Source of the DNA: Pithys albifrons albifrons
Lineage: Eukaryota; Chordata; Aves; Passeriformes; Thamnophilidae
Assembly: GCF_047495875.1 (NCBI RefSeq)
Contig: NC_092467.1
Location: 18,433,066-18,497,065, forward strand
DNA length: 64,000 nt
Direction: 5' to 3'
The notes under the pieces were generated by a model that was not told the DNA's origin, made no database searches, and worked only from the letters and a program-made list of their open reading frames with translations. The position numbers and the translations under genes are program-made. The first letter of the stretch is position 1. Every line of letters starts with the position of its first letter. Shown here piece after piece: positions 12,701-26,200 of this stretch.

Positions 12701-15700
12701 GATGTGAATACCAGTACCTAATTATCTCAGGTATAAACTTATATACATTAAATGGTCCCTGTCCTAAAGTATTCCATGTCCTAACATCAGATGATATATT
12801 AGACCTTCCCAACTATGGAAACACCACTATTTGATGGCTGAACAGATCCATCTTTTATAGAACACAAAGTAAGTATAACATGTTAATGCTAATATCAGGC
12901 ATAGTTCCTACATCAGGTACATTAAAATTAATCAGAAAATCAGAAAGCTGTTTGTTTGCATATTATTTTTCAACTTTCTGACTAATTTCTGTTGCTACCT
13001 AATCCTTCTGCAGTTGTGTGAACGACTGTAACTATCTAACATTGAAGTACTGGGACAATTTACTACTCATTTAAATATAGAATATATAAAATTCAAGTAC
13101 TTAAAATGGGAAGGCATTTTAATAACTATGCTACAGTGACATTCACAGATATGAAAAAAAACAAAAAGAAAAAAGTCTATGGGAAAGTAAAATCACTCCA
13201 GTATTAAACTGGAAGTTAATTGCAAATGTGGGGCACACCTGCAAACTCTGTGAACAATCCCACAACACCACACGAGGCAATTGCTGTGCTAAAGGACAGC
13301 TCTGCCTGCAGAAACACCCAGGAACACCTCTGGAGGTCGGATGAAATCTTTTCTAAATTTGGCAGTCAGGAACCTTTTAGAAGTAAAGTCATTAAGTAAA
13401 ATTTACCTCAAAGGATACTGCAAATCAAGGGTGCAGATGAGATGATGTATGAGCCAAACTCAAGCTCTGCCATTGCCTCTCCTGCAGGCAGGATCAGGCC
13501 TCCCTGTGTGCTTTTGTTTAGCTGAAATTTACTCTACAATAAATACTTATATGTTGCTGCAATATGATGTTTTATTGGGCTGCACTAGTTTACTAAAAAC
13601 AGCAGGCTGGTAATAGCAGTGCTTGTGGTTCTGCCTGTAATTCATTTGTGCATGGTAATGCACAGGGAGAGATATGATACAAGATAATAAGGCAAATTAA
13701 AAAAACTACTAAAGTCAGTACCTGTAATATACAGGACCATGTTCAGACAGGTTGATTCTTTGGATATTTTTATATTTTGTTTTACTTCAGCAAGGTAATT
13801 CATTAGGTATTCGCTTGGGTAGCGAATAAATGAATATAGCATACATTAGATCCTCACTTTAGTTGCAGAAACAAATCTTTCCTGTACCCGCCAATGTAAT
13901 CTTCAGAGTTTGCGTTATATAAAACACCTCAAGAAAAATGCACCTTGGTAAGATTTACACTTTATTACTCTAATGATTCTACAAACACTGCCACAATGTG
14001 ATGAAAGGCAAAGCAGTCCTGATCTGATTGAGAGCTAATAAAAATCAGTACTGAAAACTGAAAATAGCACCCTTATCATCTTTCTTTCATTTAGACCTGA
14101 TTACTAGGGGATTATAATGCAATCACAGCTATGTGTGAGAGGTAGCTATGGGAACCAGTTTTAACTGTTTATCTAGCCAAAGATCTTAATTTAAGTTTGA
14201 ACACTCTGATTCATTTATATGTAAGACACCAAGGAGACAAAATGCAGAAGAAACAGATGCTCACTTGTTCTTTCCATTTAACTTCATAAGCTACCAGCCA
14301 ATTTGTCTTTCAGGGACAAAATTAATTTCTGATGACAATGTGAGCAAGTAATAAACTGGGAGTTCCTGTCCTGGGAAACTTGTTAAGGCCATGTAATGTT
14401 CTGGAGTTATTTAGAAAAAAACAATTTGCTCATAGACTTGCAGGGACATCTGTAACAGAGTTTTCTTTGTCCCTGTGCTGTTACTCATTTCTGGGGGCTT
14501 TATGACACCTTTTCCAGAGGTTGATTTGAAAAAGTTCAAAAGGAAATATATTGCCCATTATTTCTTTCCTGTGGGGTATTTTCTTTTTCTTAGTCTGTTT
14601 CTTTTTTCCCCTTCATATTCACAAATCATGCAAACCTCAACCCACTTGCTTTGCTACTTCTACACAGCCAGAGAAAGTAACCACCAGCCAGGAGGCCTAT
14701 AAAATTAATCAAAAACTATCTAAGGAAAAGGAAATTTCAAGGTAAGCACACACCTGAAAATATCTGACAGAGCACTGTGAAAAAGTCTGTGGCACACTTA
14801 GGTGGAAGGAGCTTTGCCCATTAATGTTCAGTTACTATCATGAGCAGTGGAAAAAAAGCCAAAATGAGGCAGGGAGAAAGAGAGAGAGATCTCTCCCTAA
14901 GAGCTTGCTTTGTCAGTATGGGCTGCGTGTAGATGCTGCATCACTTAAACAAAATGTTCTCCACCTTTCAGTATCTCTGCTGGTGCTATTTCCCCATTTT
15001 GGTATTTATTTCACATGTACAGCTTTTTACTCTGGTAACACTTTTCTATAATTTGGCTCATTTATTGGGGTTTTATCCCCACCTGGCAGTCCCTTGCATC
15101 TCAGGTAAATTCCTACAGTCTAATGCCTGTCCATTAGCACATTTAAAATTGCTTCATCTGCTGTGCTTAACATTCATTTACAGCTTATGTGCTTCACATG
15201 AATGTTCCTTTTCCAGCACTGCTTTTGAAGAAAGTTTAAAGTAAAGTTGCAAAATGTTTCTTTTTCATCCAAACAGGGAAATGAATTTAAGAAAGGAAAA
15301 GAAGAGCCTGAAGGTTTAGCTCTTTCAAAATTTAAACAGAATTCAAAACACTGTTGGAACACATCTGTCAGAGAAAGCATGAGAGCACCTGCATTTTACG
15401 AATGAATCTCATCCCTAACTCCTTCCTTGATAATGGCTTGCACGAACAGCACCTTTAAACCACATCAATCCCAGATGCTTTCCATTCATCCAGTTATTAT
15501 TTCCCTTGGCACTGAAGTACAGCTACCTCTAGACTAAAGCTTCTCAGTGATGTGCAGCCTACTGTAGAGCACCATGTCTCACAACCAGAAGTGATTAAAA
15601 CCATTCAGCTGGAATTATAAAACAAGGGGAATTTTAAAGAAGTACTTCAAACCCCAGCTCGGCCTGGATACTGCACAGAGCAATATTAATTCTTGATTTA

Positions 15701-18700
15701 AAGGCCAGATGATTTCAAATACAAATTATAAGAATGAACTTTAGATAGAAAAAACCCTAAGAATTGAATGAAAATTATAAACTCTCCCACAGTTCTGTTT
15801 GTATTGACATAGCAGGACCTCATCAGTTCACTGCCTGAGCACACAGGTCATGGCCTGGCTCTGTATCTGCAGTTCAGCTGCTTCCTGCTACTCTCCCTTA
15901 CCTTCGGTTAGTTTTCAGTGATCAAGACAGGTTTGAGACAGAGCCACCAGAGTGGGGTGGCTTGGCCATCAGCTGAGCACCAATAAGATGCCACCAGCAA
16001 GGACTGCTGCAAACTTCTTACCAGTGGACTCACAGAAAATTTAAGTTCATTGCTTACAGAGCTATTTGCTTTTGTACCATCTTGCCACACAGCTTTGAAG
16101 GGTTTTATGGAAAGGTGGGATACATACTGAGGCTACACAGATGAAAACAGAGCATTGACTCATGTTTCAAGAAAACAGAGTAAAGAAAGTTCACACACTT
16201 CAGAAAAAAATCCACAACATTTTGCAAATTAAATTACTGCTTGGGAGATATGAGATCAGTCAGTGCTCTGGCATCCTCCTTCACAGGGATCTACAACAGG
16301 GACATGACAGCCGAGAAGTGTTCCTTTAAGTGGGGCTAATGAGATTACCCATCAAGACACTCCACAGGTTTGGGACATATTGATTACTGAGGCAAATTTA
16401 ATTAAAAAAAAAAAAAGTAAGGATATAAAAGAAAGACTCTGTCAGGAAGGTTTGACTGGTTATTTGTGGAGCTCTGTGTCAATTCTGAAAACTTGTGTTG
16501 GCCTGTTGGGAAACACAACAGTAACAATGGGGTAAAAAAACCAAGCAGTTTTCTGGCCTGCAGATATAGGAGAGAGATGGTTGAGGTAGGGCTACAGTTT
16601 ATGTAATATTAATCCTCCACAAAGCACAATGTTAATTAGCATGCATTTGAGGTAGAAAGTATCCTTACTTAGACTTAAAAAATCCTAAACCAATAATATA
16701 ACTTAGTCATAAAGTACAAATACTGGAAAAATTGAGCATTTCAGTCCACTTCACCACTTACTTGGCAAACTGACTTGGTAAGAGCAGTTTAAGGTGGGGA
16801 AGTGCATACAGGATAGATGGTGAAGAGTTGAACTGGGAAAGTTTTGGAAACCTGTGCCACAGAATCGCATCTGCCACTTCATTTCCTGTGAAAGTCTGAG
16901 ACCTGACTCAACACAACATTGCAAAATTTCTTAGATATATCTTTTAAAACCTTGCAGACCAGGAAGATATTAGTAGAACAATGAAAAACTTGGCTTCTGC
17001 ATAACTCTAAAAAGTATTTCCAAAACTAAACAGATATTTTCCACTCTTCCAGAAAACCCAATATAATATATTAAACATTTTTATACAGAAAGACTTACAT
17101 AACCTGTCTCCATTTCAATGAAGCTGTAAATTTGTGGGTTGGATATCTGACACACAATTTTGATTAAGTAAAGTGGGAATGGCACAGCTGGGCTGGAGTC
17201 AGGTGAGTCTGAGAAAAGAGAGACTCCACAGGCCTCCCTAAAAAGCTCTCATCACAAAGTGAACTTATAGCATTGCCTTTATGGTACTGAGCATACAAGC
17301 CTAGAGGATGACATGCTTGTTTAGGGTGGGAAATGTTGAAGCAGCATGCCCGTGCCTTGGCCTAGTTTAGTGTTTTACAGATTGTAACCACCATATTCCC
17401 ACAATAACAGAAGCAATGTGAGCTCCCTCAGCAATACATTAGGGTCCAAACTGACAACAAAATAAAAAGAAATGTTTCTTTTAGCTCCAAAAATTAGGGC
17501 AGAAGGCATATGTGAACTGTATGAGAGCTGTGTCACTAATACCTCAGTCTTCAGTGAGATAATCCCAGACTGGTTCACCTCTGATCTTGCAAGGTGTCAG
17601 TTTTTGCAAGACCAACAAGTCGGCAGACACTCATCCTTTCTGCAATGCCTCAGTAGAAACCAGATCTTTGTTTCATGGTGCATAAAAGGCTGTGAAATCC
17701 ATGGAGCTCAGAAATCTCAAGGACTAAAAAATAAAACCACTCCTGTGCAGTGCTAATACAGGAAATTCCAGTGTGAGGGAATGTAGCCTCTATCCAACAT
17801 ACCACAACCATCAGAAGAATGTGTCTTCAGAAGAAAAAACGTTTAACTGATTCCTAGTGGGCTTATGCATTAAGTTGACTTTGTGTTACAGTAATAAGCC
17901 TGCTGGTCCATTCAGTCATGGATGTCCTTCAGGGTTTGCTGTGAGAGCAGCAGAGCCATGGTGGATAGTTCCATGTGGGCCTGTGAGACCAGGCGCATGG
18001 GAGACATGAAAAGGGTGACTTTCCTTTCCTGATGAGCTCAGGGGAGGCAGGCAGTACTGTGAAAGTCTCCCACTTTGAGTGAAACTAGTAAAAACTACCC
18101 CGAGGCTATTTGCTTCTCTCCCTCCTCATGAAGCCAGTAAACCCCATCAATACCACACATATTAATTTAACTAAGTAAAAAATACAAATTGAAGCTTAAC
18201 AGGTATCATGAGAAATGGTCTTCGGTGTCTCTGGCAGCTGGCAAGACCATCAGTTAGCACATCAGACAGATATTGTCTGTACTTGTCTAATAGTAACCTG
18301 ACAACTGAGACCTGAGGTCCAGCCATGGAGACCACACATGGCCTTCAGAGAAAACTATTCTGTAAATGTTGTGAAAAAAAGGGAAAAGATGAGAACTGAA
18401 CCCTGAATCTGGCATAGCTTCAATAATGACATCTTAGACTCTATGACTCTCATCTGTCCTCTGGTAAACAAGTGGCAATAGAATGCAAAAGTGCAAACTC
18501 TGGGTTGGAAACTGCCTCTCAAGTGGCCTAAGCACAGTGGCACTGTGCCGGGGACATTGCAGGGGGGGTGGTAGAGCCTGCCCTGGGGTACAGGTCACAG
18601 TGCCTGCCCTTCCCTTCCAGTTCATACCTGCCTCTGTGGCACGGGGCAGGGACAGCAGGAACACACCTTGTGGTTTAAATATTTTAGTCACAACAGTCCC

Positions 18701-20164
18701 TTCCAGTGATGTGCCAACTCAGCTGTAGTAAATCCAGTTTTTAGGTTCAATCATATGATAAATGTTAGACAGCTATCATAAAAGCAGAATCCCCCCCTTT
18801 TTACAGAAGGGCTCTCTCCATCACCCCTGTGAAAGCTAACAACCTGAGAGCAACTTTTACCAACACGTGAAAGCTTGGTTGTTCCAGCTAGATGAAAGGA
18901 ACCAAACCTGAAACAAATATTTTGTCAAGCCTCATGGGGAATCTTGTAAAGTCATCTCCCATCCTGTAACCGCTCTGTGGTTAAATAGTGGCTTCAGTTC
19001 TCTGATGGTGCAATCCAGCACCTTTCACAGGCATTAGATTCCCTCTAAATTAATGCTAAGGGAAAAAAATGCTTTCTGCACAGAGGTATTTCCATTGCCC
19101 AGTTATTTTATATAAATCTGATAACTAGTTTCCTGCTACAGAGATTACATCTTGAATACTTAATACCTATTTGGAAATTTTTTAGACAAAACAAAAACAG
19201 ATCTAAAATACAACACACACAGTTTAGCTAAGTGTTGAACATTAATGCAAGGCATGATTGGAAAAACAGCAAATAAATTGGAGGAGGGGAGCAGATTCAA
19301 TGGATATCTCTCAGCGTTAGTATATGCTATAACTGGTCATTCAGACATTTCACATTCTGAAAGTACATTTTTCTTAGCATAAAATCTCAGAGTTCAACAA
19401 TTTAAAAAAAAGTTAGAAAGAAAGATAGAGTGCAGCCAAAGGATAGCCTTTAACCATTTCAAAATGAAATCTAAATATGCTTACATATTAGATAAATGTT
19501 GGCTTCCAAGGAAGCTTTACAACACTTTAATTCCATCCTGGACTGGGATATATGGAAACGTTTTGAATTTCCATAAGTGTCCAGAGCTCTCTGCTAAGTA
19601 CACAAGCTGATATTTCTATTCATATAATAGAAGCAATTTTTCCCATGAAGTAACTCACTGGGCTCTCTTTGGTGACTTTCTTTATTCTTTTCTTTTCCTT
19701 TTGAGCTGCAGCACAATTATATTAATAGGCCTAAATAATAATTATTTTTCTCACATTCTCATCAGCTACTGATAACTCACCTGCCCTGTTTTTTGCTACA
19801 TGGATTCAAGGATCTACTTCTTTTAAAAAAAAAATGTCAGAGGTTTTTTCCCTCTTTTCTTACTTAAAACTCAGCAAACATAGGCAGTTGCAATATAGGT
19901 TGTACATGCTCTCACTGTTTGGTTTCATGCCTCTCCTCCATAGCAAGTTCTTTGGAACTTTTTCTTATCCTTCACAGCCAAACCAGCAGTGGTCACTGCA
20001 CAAAGCACCTGTAGAACAGACAAATTAAGGCTGGTCTCAACTTCCCCTAGCCTAATGTACTGTAAGATGAGACCCAGTGAGTTGTCTGAATGATGCAATG
20101 ACCCAGGGAAGGTGTGGGCAATTGTACTGCCTGCAACAGACAAGGAAAATACAACTCCGAAATC

Positions 20165-20276
20165 AGAATCACAGAATATGCTCAGTTGAAAGGGACCCCA
20201 AGGATGATCGAGTCCAACCCTTAGCCCTGCACAGGACCATCCCCAGGAGTCACACCATGTGCCTGAGAGTATCAAA
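20165..20276 (-). repeat. CR1 LINE fragment, 3' end, antisense
   Basis: A second CR1 3'-end fragment in minus orientation. The plus strand begins AGAATCACAGAAT and continues with the avian CR1 block ATCGAGTCCAACCCTTAGCC, then 'ccctgcacagga' and 'cacaccatgtgcctgagag'. It differs clearly from the copies at 2701 and 48563, so it belongs to another CR1 subfamily. It is 5'-truncated to about 110 bp and has no coding capacity. Confidence 0.9.
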
Positions 20277-23200
20277 GTCAAAATGGTCAGACCTAGCTGA
20301 GATTTGCAAACACCTGAGAAAAGCAGATGGGTACCTGATTCAGAGACACACTAGGTATCCCTCTTTCTGTATTTTATCCTTGTTCATATACAAGTAAAAT
20401 AAGTTAAAAATCCTGTAAATGGTTAAATCAATCAATGGTTCTTAACAAGAAATGATATATCAAGAAAGGCCTCTTGACACTGTACCTTCAGGCTGGTACA
20501 GGCGTTCTGTTTCTCACTGCTGGCCCCTCTTATGCTATGGCAGGCTCCAGCTCTCACACAGGAGCTGATAGCACCCTGTCCTCCCATGCGGTCCCAGAGC
20601 TCCTCGGAGACCTGGAAACAAAGTGGCACTGGTTCTTCCTCAGGCAGGACTGCTCAGCTGCTGCTTCCGTGGGTACCAGCAGCTGAACACAGAAATACAT
20701 CCTGATCAAAGCAGAGATGCAGACTCCTCAGGTTGGTGGGTGCAGCCTGCAGTGACCATGGGCACTGGTGATGACAACCTGTTTACACACACAGACTTAC
20801 AGTATTCATTTGCAATAGACAGAAACAGGGCTGCCAGCCAACTAGTAATATTTTGTAGAGCTGATGCCCTATGTCATACATTAAAGGTCTTACACGGTTT
20901 AATGCTAAGCCCAAGGGTGTCCCAATGAAGGCAGTTGCACCTCTCATGGTCTTCAAAACAGCCCCCTGAAAAGTTGCATAAATGGGTGTTTAATTATTTT
21001 ACTATAATTTTTCCTTTATATTAGTCTTCTTTTTCAGTCTCAGTGTTTACAGTTGAAGGAAATTACATGAAAAAGCAAAAGATAATTAAAGCGGGATTCA
21101 TAGCTAAGAAAGTAGGTATGTTGATTTTAAATGTACTTAAAATTAGGGAGGAATTAGAAGGCCAGGAAAGATGTCCCATGGTGCTAAACAATTTTCACAA
21201 CTTCTTATTGAGCGTGATGCCTTTAAGCAAGTCCATCACTGAAGGCTGTCCTCTGTCACTAAACCCAAACCCCTGTACAATGTTTTTGTCTGGTCTACCT
21301 TTCCATGGCTAGTGTAAGTCAAGACAGAAGGGAGATCTTATCAAAACAGGAGAGATTAGGAACAGCAAGCAAACCTGCTCAGCAAACAGATAGAAATCTG
21401 GAGAGACAGCCTCTCCTGTTAAAAAGCACATCCCACAGATATGGGTTACAATGGGTAAGATGGCTATCTAAAGAAACTGAAAATCCATTTGGCTTCTGCA
21501 GACTGAAAGGTGATTCCATGCTGTAACTGCTCATTGGGCAAGGGCACCTGCAAACCTTTTAGTACAGCTGCCCAAGCAGTAGCCCAAGAAGAGTAGCTTT
21601 CACAATTTGGCAGCTGGATGTGGAGATAATCATGTGGATATGGGCCTTGACCTCTCTGCTAGACCAGATAATAGAACTAAAAAACAGGAAGATAGCAAGG
21701 AGATACTTGATATCTTTGGGCAATTGCTACTTGCAATTTATTATCACACTGAAGTTGAACATCAACGGGTTTTTGGGGTTTTTTTGTGAATTTTTAAGGA
21801 AAATTGATAACATCAGCAGTCAGCAGTCAGCTATCTCCTATTGCCAGTCTCTAGGTTCCTAACACAACTAATAGTTCAGACCTGATACACTCCCTATGAT
21901 CACTTTAGGCTGAGGTCTGGGCTAACAGAAAATGATTGCAAAAGACAGCCGAGAAGGTTGTCCTGGGCCACAGCACTAACCTTTTGTACAGCTTTAAACC
22001 CACACTATCCATACGGTGTTGCCCTCGGTATTCCCCCTGCTGCCAAGGACGGTGACTACCCTGGCCAGATGGCTTGTTCTCTGGACGCAGGTAGCTGCTC
22101 ACATCAGCCCTTGCATTCTCTCCAGTGTCAGGGAGAGGTTCCTCCACCTTTGAAAGACTGAAGTGGATACCTCATTAGGCCTTGATTATCCTCAAGCAAT
22201 TGCTTAGATTTCTGCCCTATTACCGATCTGCCTTTTTTAGCAGGGGTCGTGTAATGGGCAGTGGCTGTCTTGTCTTCGTTATAATGCATCATTTGAAACT
22301 TTTCAATTAAGCTTCAGATCAGGCCACAGTACTGAGACCACTTTAACGAGGGTGAGTAATGACCTTGTACTGCACGTGATTTCTGGCACACCATCAGTTT
22401 TAATTCTTCTTGATCTTACTGTAACCCTTTGATACTTTGGATCAAGGGTTCTCTTGAAATGCTTTAAGCACATCGTAGGACTTTCAGGGACTGTTCTGAC
22501 ATGGTTTCTATCCCACTTGTCTCAGCCTAGTCAGACTGTCACCTGTGAGTTTCTCATATAAATTCAAATTGCCACAGATTAAAAGGGAGCTGAAAATCTG
22601 GCCTGTTTGCAGAACTGGGGAAATCTGGTGTGGGTCCCCAGAGTGAGCAAATCTAAGGAGGATTCTGCTACGAGAGTAAGGTAACCCTTTTGATGTGCCA
22701 TGCCCAAGTACAGCAGTGCAATGATTAGAACAGAAAGCTGCATTATGCTGGAGTAGTGAATTTAATAAGAACTACTGAGAGAGAGACTTCCAGAAATTTA
22801 GACTTCCCAGTTAATATCTATCTTTACATAACATACAGGTCAAACTAAAACTCTGTGGGCTAAAACACATCATAGACCCTCATCCAGTTAAGCCAGTGAC
22901 AGAAATCCCATTGACATCAGCAGGATAAAGGTCTCATCTTTGAATTAAGGGCTATTTGAACCCAGATCTAAACCCAAGCCTTGTAGCTGGAATAAATTTC
23001 TAAACAGGCTGAGTGTGGACAAAGATCAGCCTTGGTATTTTCAAGGTGCTTTCCCAAGACTTGGAGTCCAGTGAACCTGGTTTTCTTTTGTGAGAACGAA
23101 CAGCATCCAACTATAAAATTAAGCTCAGAAAGAGTTTTCCAGAAGCCCCTTGACTTCTTCAAAGTTTGGAGGCTCCCAACAGCTGACTCAAGACTTCCAT

Positions 23201-26200
23201 GAGCATGAGTCAACGAAACAGATATAGGTTTGGTCATAAAAAGCCATATAATGCTTCTTATACAAACTCACGTAATGCTTGTAGGTGTGGATGTTTCACA
23301 ATATCTGGATGCACAAGCTACAGGCCTCAACCTCAAACCACGGGCAGTACCAGCAACTTCCCTATTGAGGAGAGTGAGAATGAGACTGCAGCCTATGCCT
23401 TGTAGCCAGGTACGTGGGAGCCTGCGCTGTTCGGGCCACAGCCCTGGTCTGTCATAGGTGCTGTGCTTGCTGAGCTTGCCAGGGGGGTGTGAATTTTTAG
23501 GTAGCTGTTCTCTGAAGTCTTTAGACATCCCAAAAGCTCCTCTCCAGGCTGACAGGACACATCCTGAGCTGTTACCCCTAAGCAGGCTGAGTTACGACCG
23601 GCTGCTGACAAAGTCTCAGGGGCTGCCTACCAACAGAGCAAAGCAGGGAGATGTTTACAGTTCCCCTCCTGCTATAGTTTAGACATTGTCACCCTTAAAA
23701 GCAATGGACTGAGCTATTTAAAAGCATTAACTCACTGTTTTGGTTTTTTTTTAATCCTGAATCTCCTCTTACATGCAGCATGTCTATTTGCAAGGGTAGA
23801 AGAGAAATCCTTGTGTTTTATTGCAGTTGGATGGTACTACCAGGGAAGTGAAAAAGCTTTCAAACTTGCTATCAATCACTTGATATATGCAGGAGTTGAT
23901 TTTATTGATATGCCTCTAGTCAACAACTGAAATGGTTTGTCTTTCATTATATCCATTTTAGGAGGCCTTTTTCACTGCACTTGCCTGGTGGCTTCTGCAG
24001 AGCTGGTAACATTGAACAAAGCTCATTTACCAAACCAAGTTTATTGAATAGAATATACATTTTTATTTCTGAGGTGTACCAAGCAGAAAATGCTCTCACC
24101 TGACACTTTCTTGGCTGCAAGGACAGCAGATCTGTGGTACCATTACTGTCCTACAACAGCAAGCACAGAAAAGAGGTGAGGGAACCCAATGGACTTCACT
24201 CTAGACAAAATTATCGTTGCTACGTCAGGGCAGACTTCTTTGTGAGCCTAACAGGGTCACACCTATTAGCATGAAAAAAGGCAGGGGTCATTTAACACAA
24301 CCCTATTTACTGTGCACTGGAAACACACCTTCCAGCTCCTGCGAGTCTTAACAAAGCTGCAAAGAGCGAATCCCAGCAGTGCACTCTATCCCCATCTCAG
24401 ATCCTCTAGGCAGCAATTACAGGAAGCGGTTGTGTTATTGCCACATTTCAAAGTCAGAGTATGGCCATGCTGATGTGTGGCTCTAAACCCAGCAGAGTTT
24501 GATCTATTAAATGCATAAAGCAGTCTGTGTGTCAGGAGTCTGGCCTAATCAGGGGAGAGAAACCACAAACTTCCAAATTCAAAATCCAGAATTCTTTGGC
24601 TATTTGACCAACACTTCAGAGCACATCCATACATTTTAGATTTCACACTCTAATAGGAATACATAGCAATGCTCCTTTCAGAGGTGTTGCATTGATCAAT
24701 AAGCTTGTCACCAAGGATGGAAATTGCTACGTAAGTGTTAAGCACTGTTAACTAACAAAAGACAATTCCATACATTCTGGTGGAACCAAGAGAACTTGAG
24801 CAAAAATTATTAGTTTCATTTGCATTTGTACTGTTTGACAACAGTGATCAAGCTGGTGAAAGTCATTTCAAATTATGCTCCATGCCTGCAGAAAAAAAGA
24901 GAGTGAAAATTCTGGCTCATAGGACAGAATTGTGCCTGCTGAAAAATATTTAATTTCTGAAGGTAGAGAGCACAAACAAATATTTATCTCATCAAATTTG
25001 CACAAACCTTAGTGATATTTAGCTTAATAGCTGTTCAAAGGAGTAGTATTGATGCATTTAAAGTACAGAACAGCATTCTGCAGGGAAACTTACTGCTTTC
25101 CATTTCAGTCACATGTCCTCATTAATGGCTAGACTTCTTGGCAAACTAGAGAACATCTGTTTTAGGCACTTTTAGCTCAGTTTTTCTGTGATTCACCTTC
25201 AGTGCCACATCACCAGTGTGAAATACTATGGACCACCTGAGACTTTGCTGGCACAAGGCTACAGACACTGATTTTGGATTCTCAGAAGTCAAACTATGGT
25301 TTTCCTCAAATAAACAAATTTGCTGAATCTCTGTATTTCTAGACTGTAGCATCCTTTCTCTGAATACTTCCTGTGACAGAATTTGGGATTGAAAACTACA
25401 TCCTTAAACTCACATTTCTATGCCTTTGCCATAAACCCAGGGTTTCTCTCGATCAGGTTTGTAAACAAATGCACAAAAGCAGTTCAGCAAGACTAGAGGC
25501 TTCAGCCTCCAGAACTTCCAGAGAAGAGGCCTGCTGAGTTTGTGAGCTCACAGATGGGAGGCTGCAAGCATCTCAAAAACATAGGAGAGTTCTCTGGCAC
25601 TGGCCTACTCTGTCATGAATCAAATCATTTTACCTCCAGATCTTTTCCCTTTTGTTTACTTTGGGCCAAGGTTGCTTCTGAATTGATGTTGGTGCTGCAT
25701 CTCCCAGCACAATGGGGTTCAAATGGCTCTATATGCTGTTAGAATATGGCTTTTTCTGTGTTTCCTTTGTTCTAACCATCCATTTAGAGATGGAAAGAGA
25801 TTTATCTCTCTTTTCATTATATTTTTATGGAAAGTAAAAGGGGAAAAATAACCTAGCAGGAGTAATTTCCTGACTTATTTGTACACGCCCATTTTGTTGA
25901 GGGATGTGCTGTGCATGTACTGGGAATAGCTGAAAATGTAAGGTAGCTGTCAAACATGTTCTTGTCCTTACCAGCCCTTTGCCTTTAAGAGAAGATCTGC
26001 AGCCTAAACAGGCAGCTTCAAGAACTCTCCTGACTCAGTTGTAATCAAGATACCATCTACTTAAATAAGCATTTGTACTCCCAGTGATTTTAGGAGATGA
26101 ATTACTGATCTTATTACCATAGTAAATACCCTTGAGGCAATGCACAGGCCAACAGAATATTGCTTTCTGCTGGTACAGTACCCATTTCTAGGAGAACTCT

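Larger units (their letters stand above)
2836..20164. other. Intergenic DNA with simple repeats and one hairpin
   Basis: About 17 kb with no supportable gene. ORFs of 60-118 codons occur in all frames, but none shows a domain, a plausible exon pair or homology that I recognise. Small features are a pyrimidine tract at 3181-3214, an imperfect direct repeat at 9718-9767, an inverted repeat at 7611-7667 (listed separately) and an A-run at 16404-16416. No tRNA, snRNA or miRNA that I know is visible. Confidence 0.6.

Noticed and set aside
16404..16416. Poly-A tail of a processed pseudogene
   Set aside because: No recognisable coding or RNA-derived sequence precedes it and no flanking direct repeat was found.
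21043..21312. Lysine-rich 89-codon ORF
   Set aside because: A helix-like start but no known domain, no splice sites of quality, and loss of protein-like character after about 45 codons.
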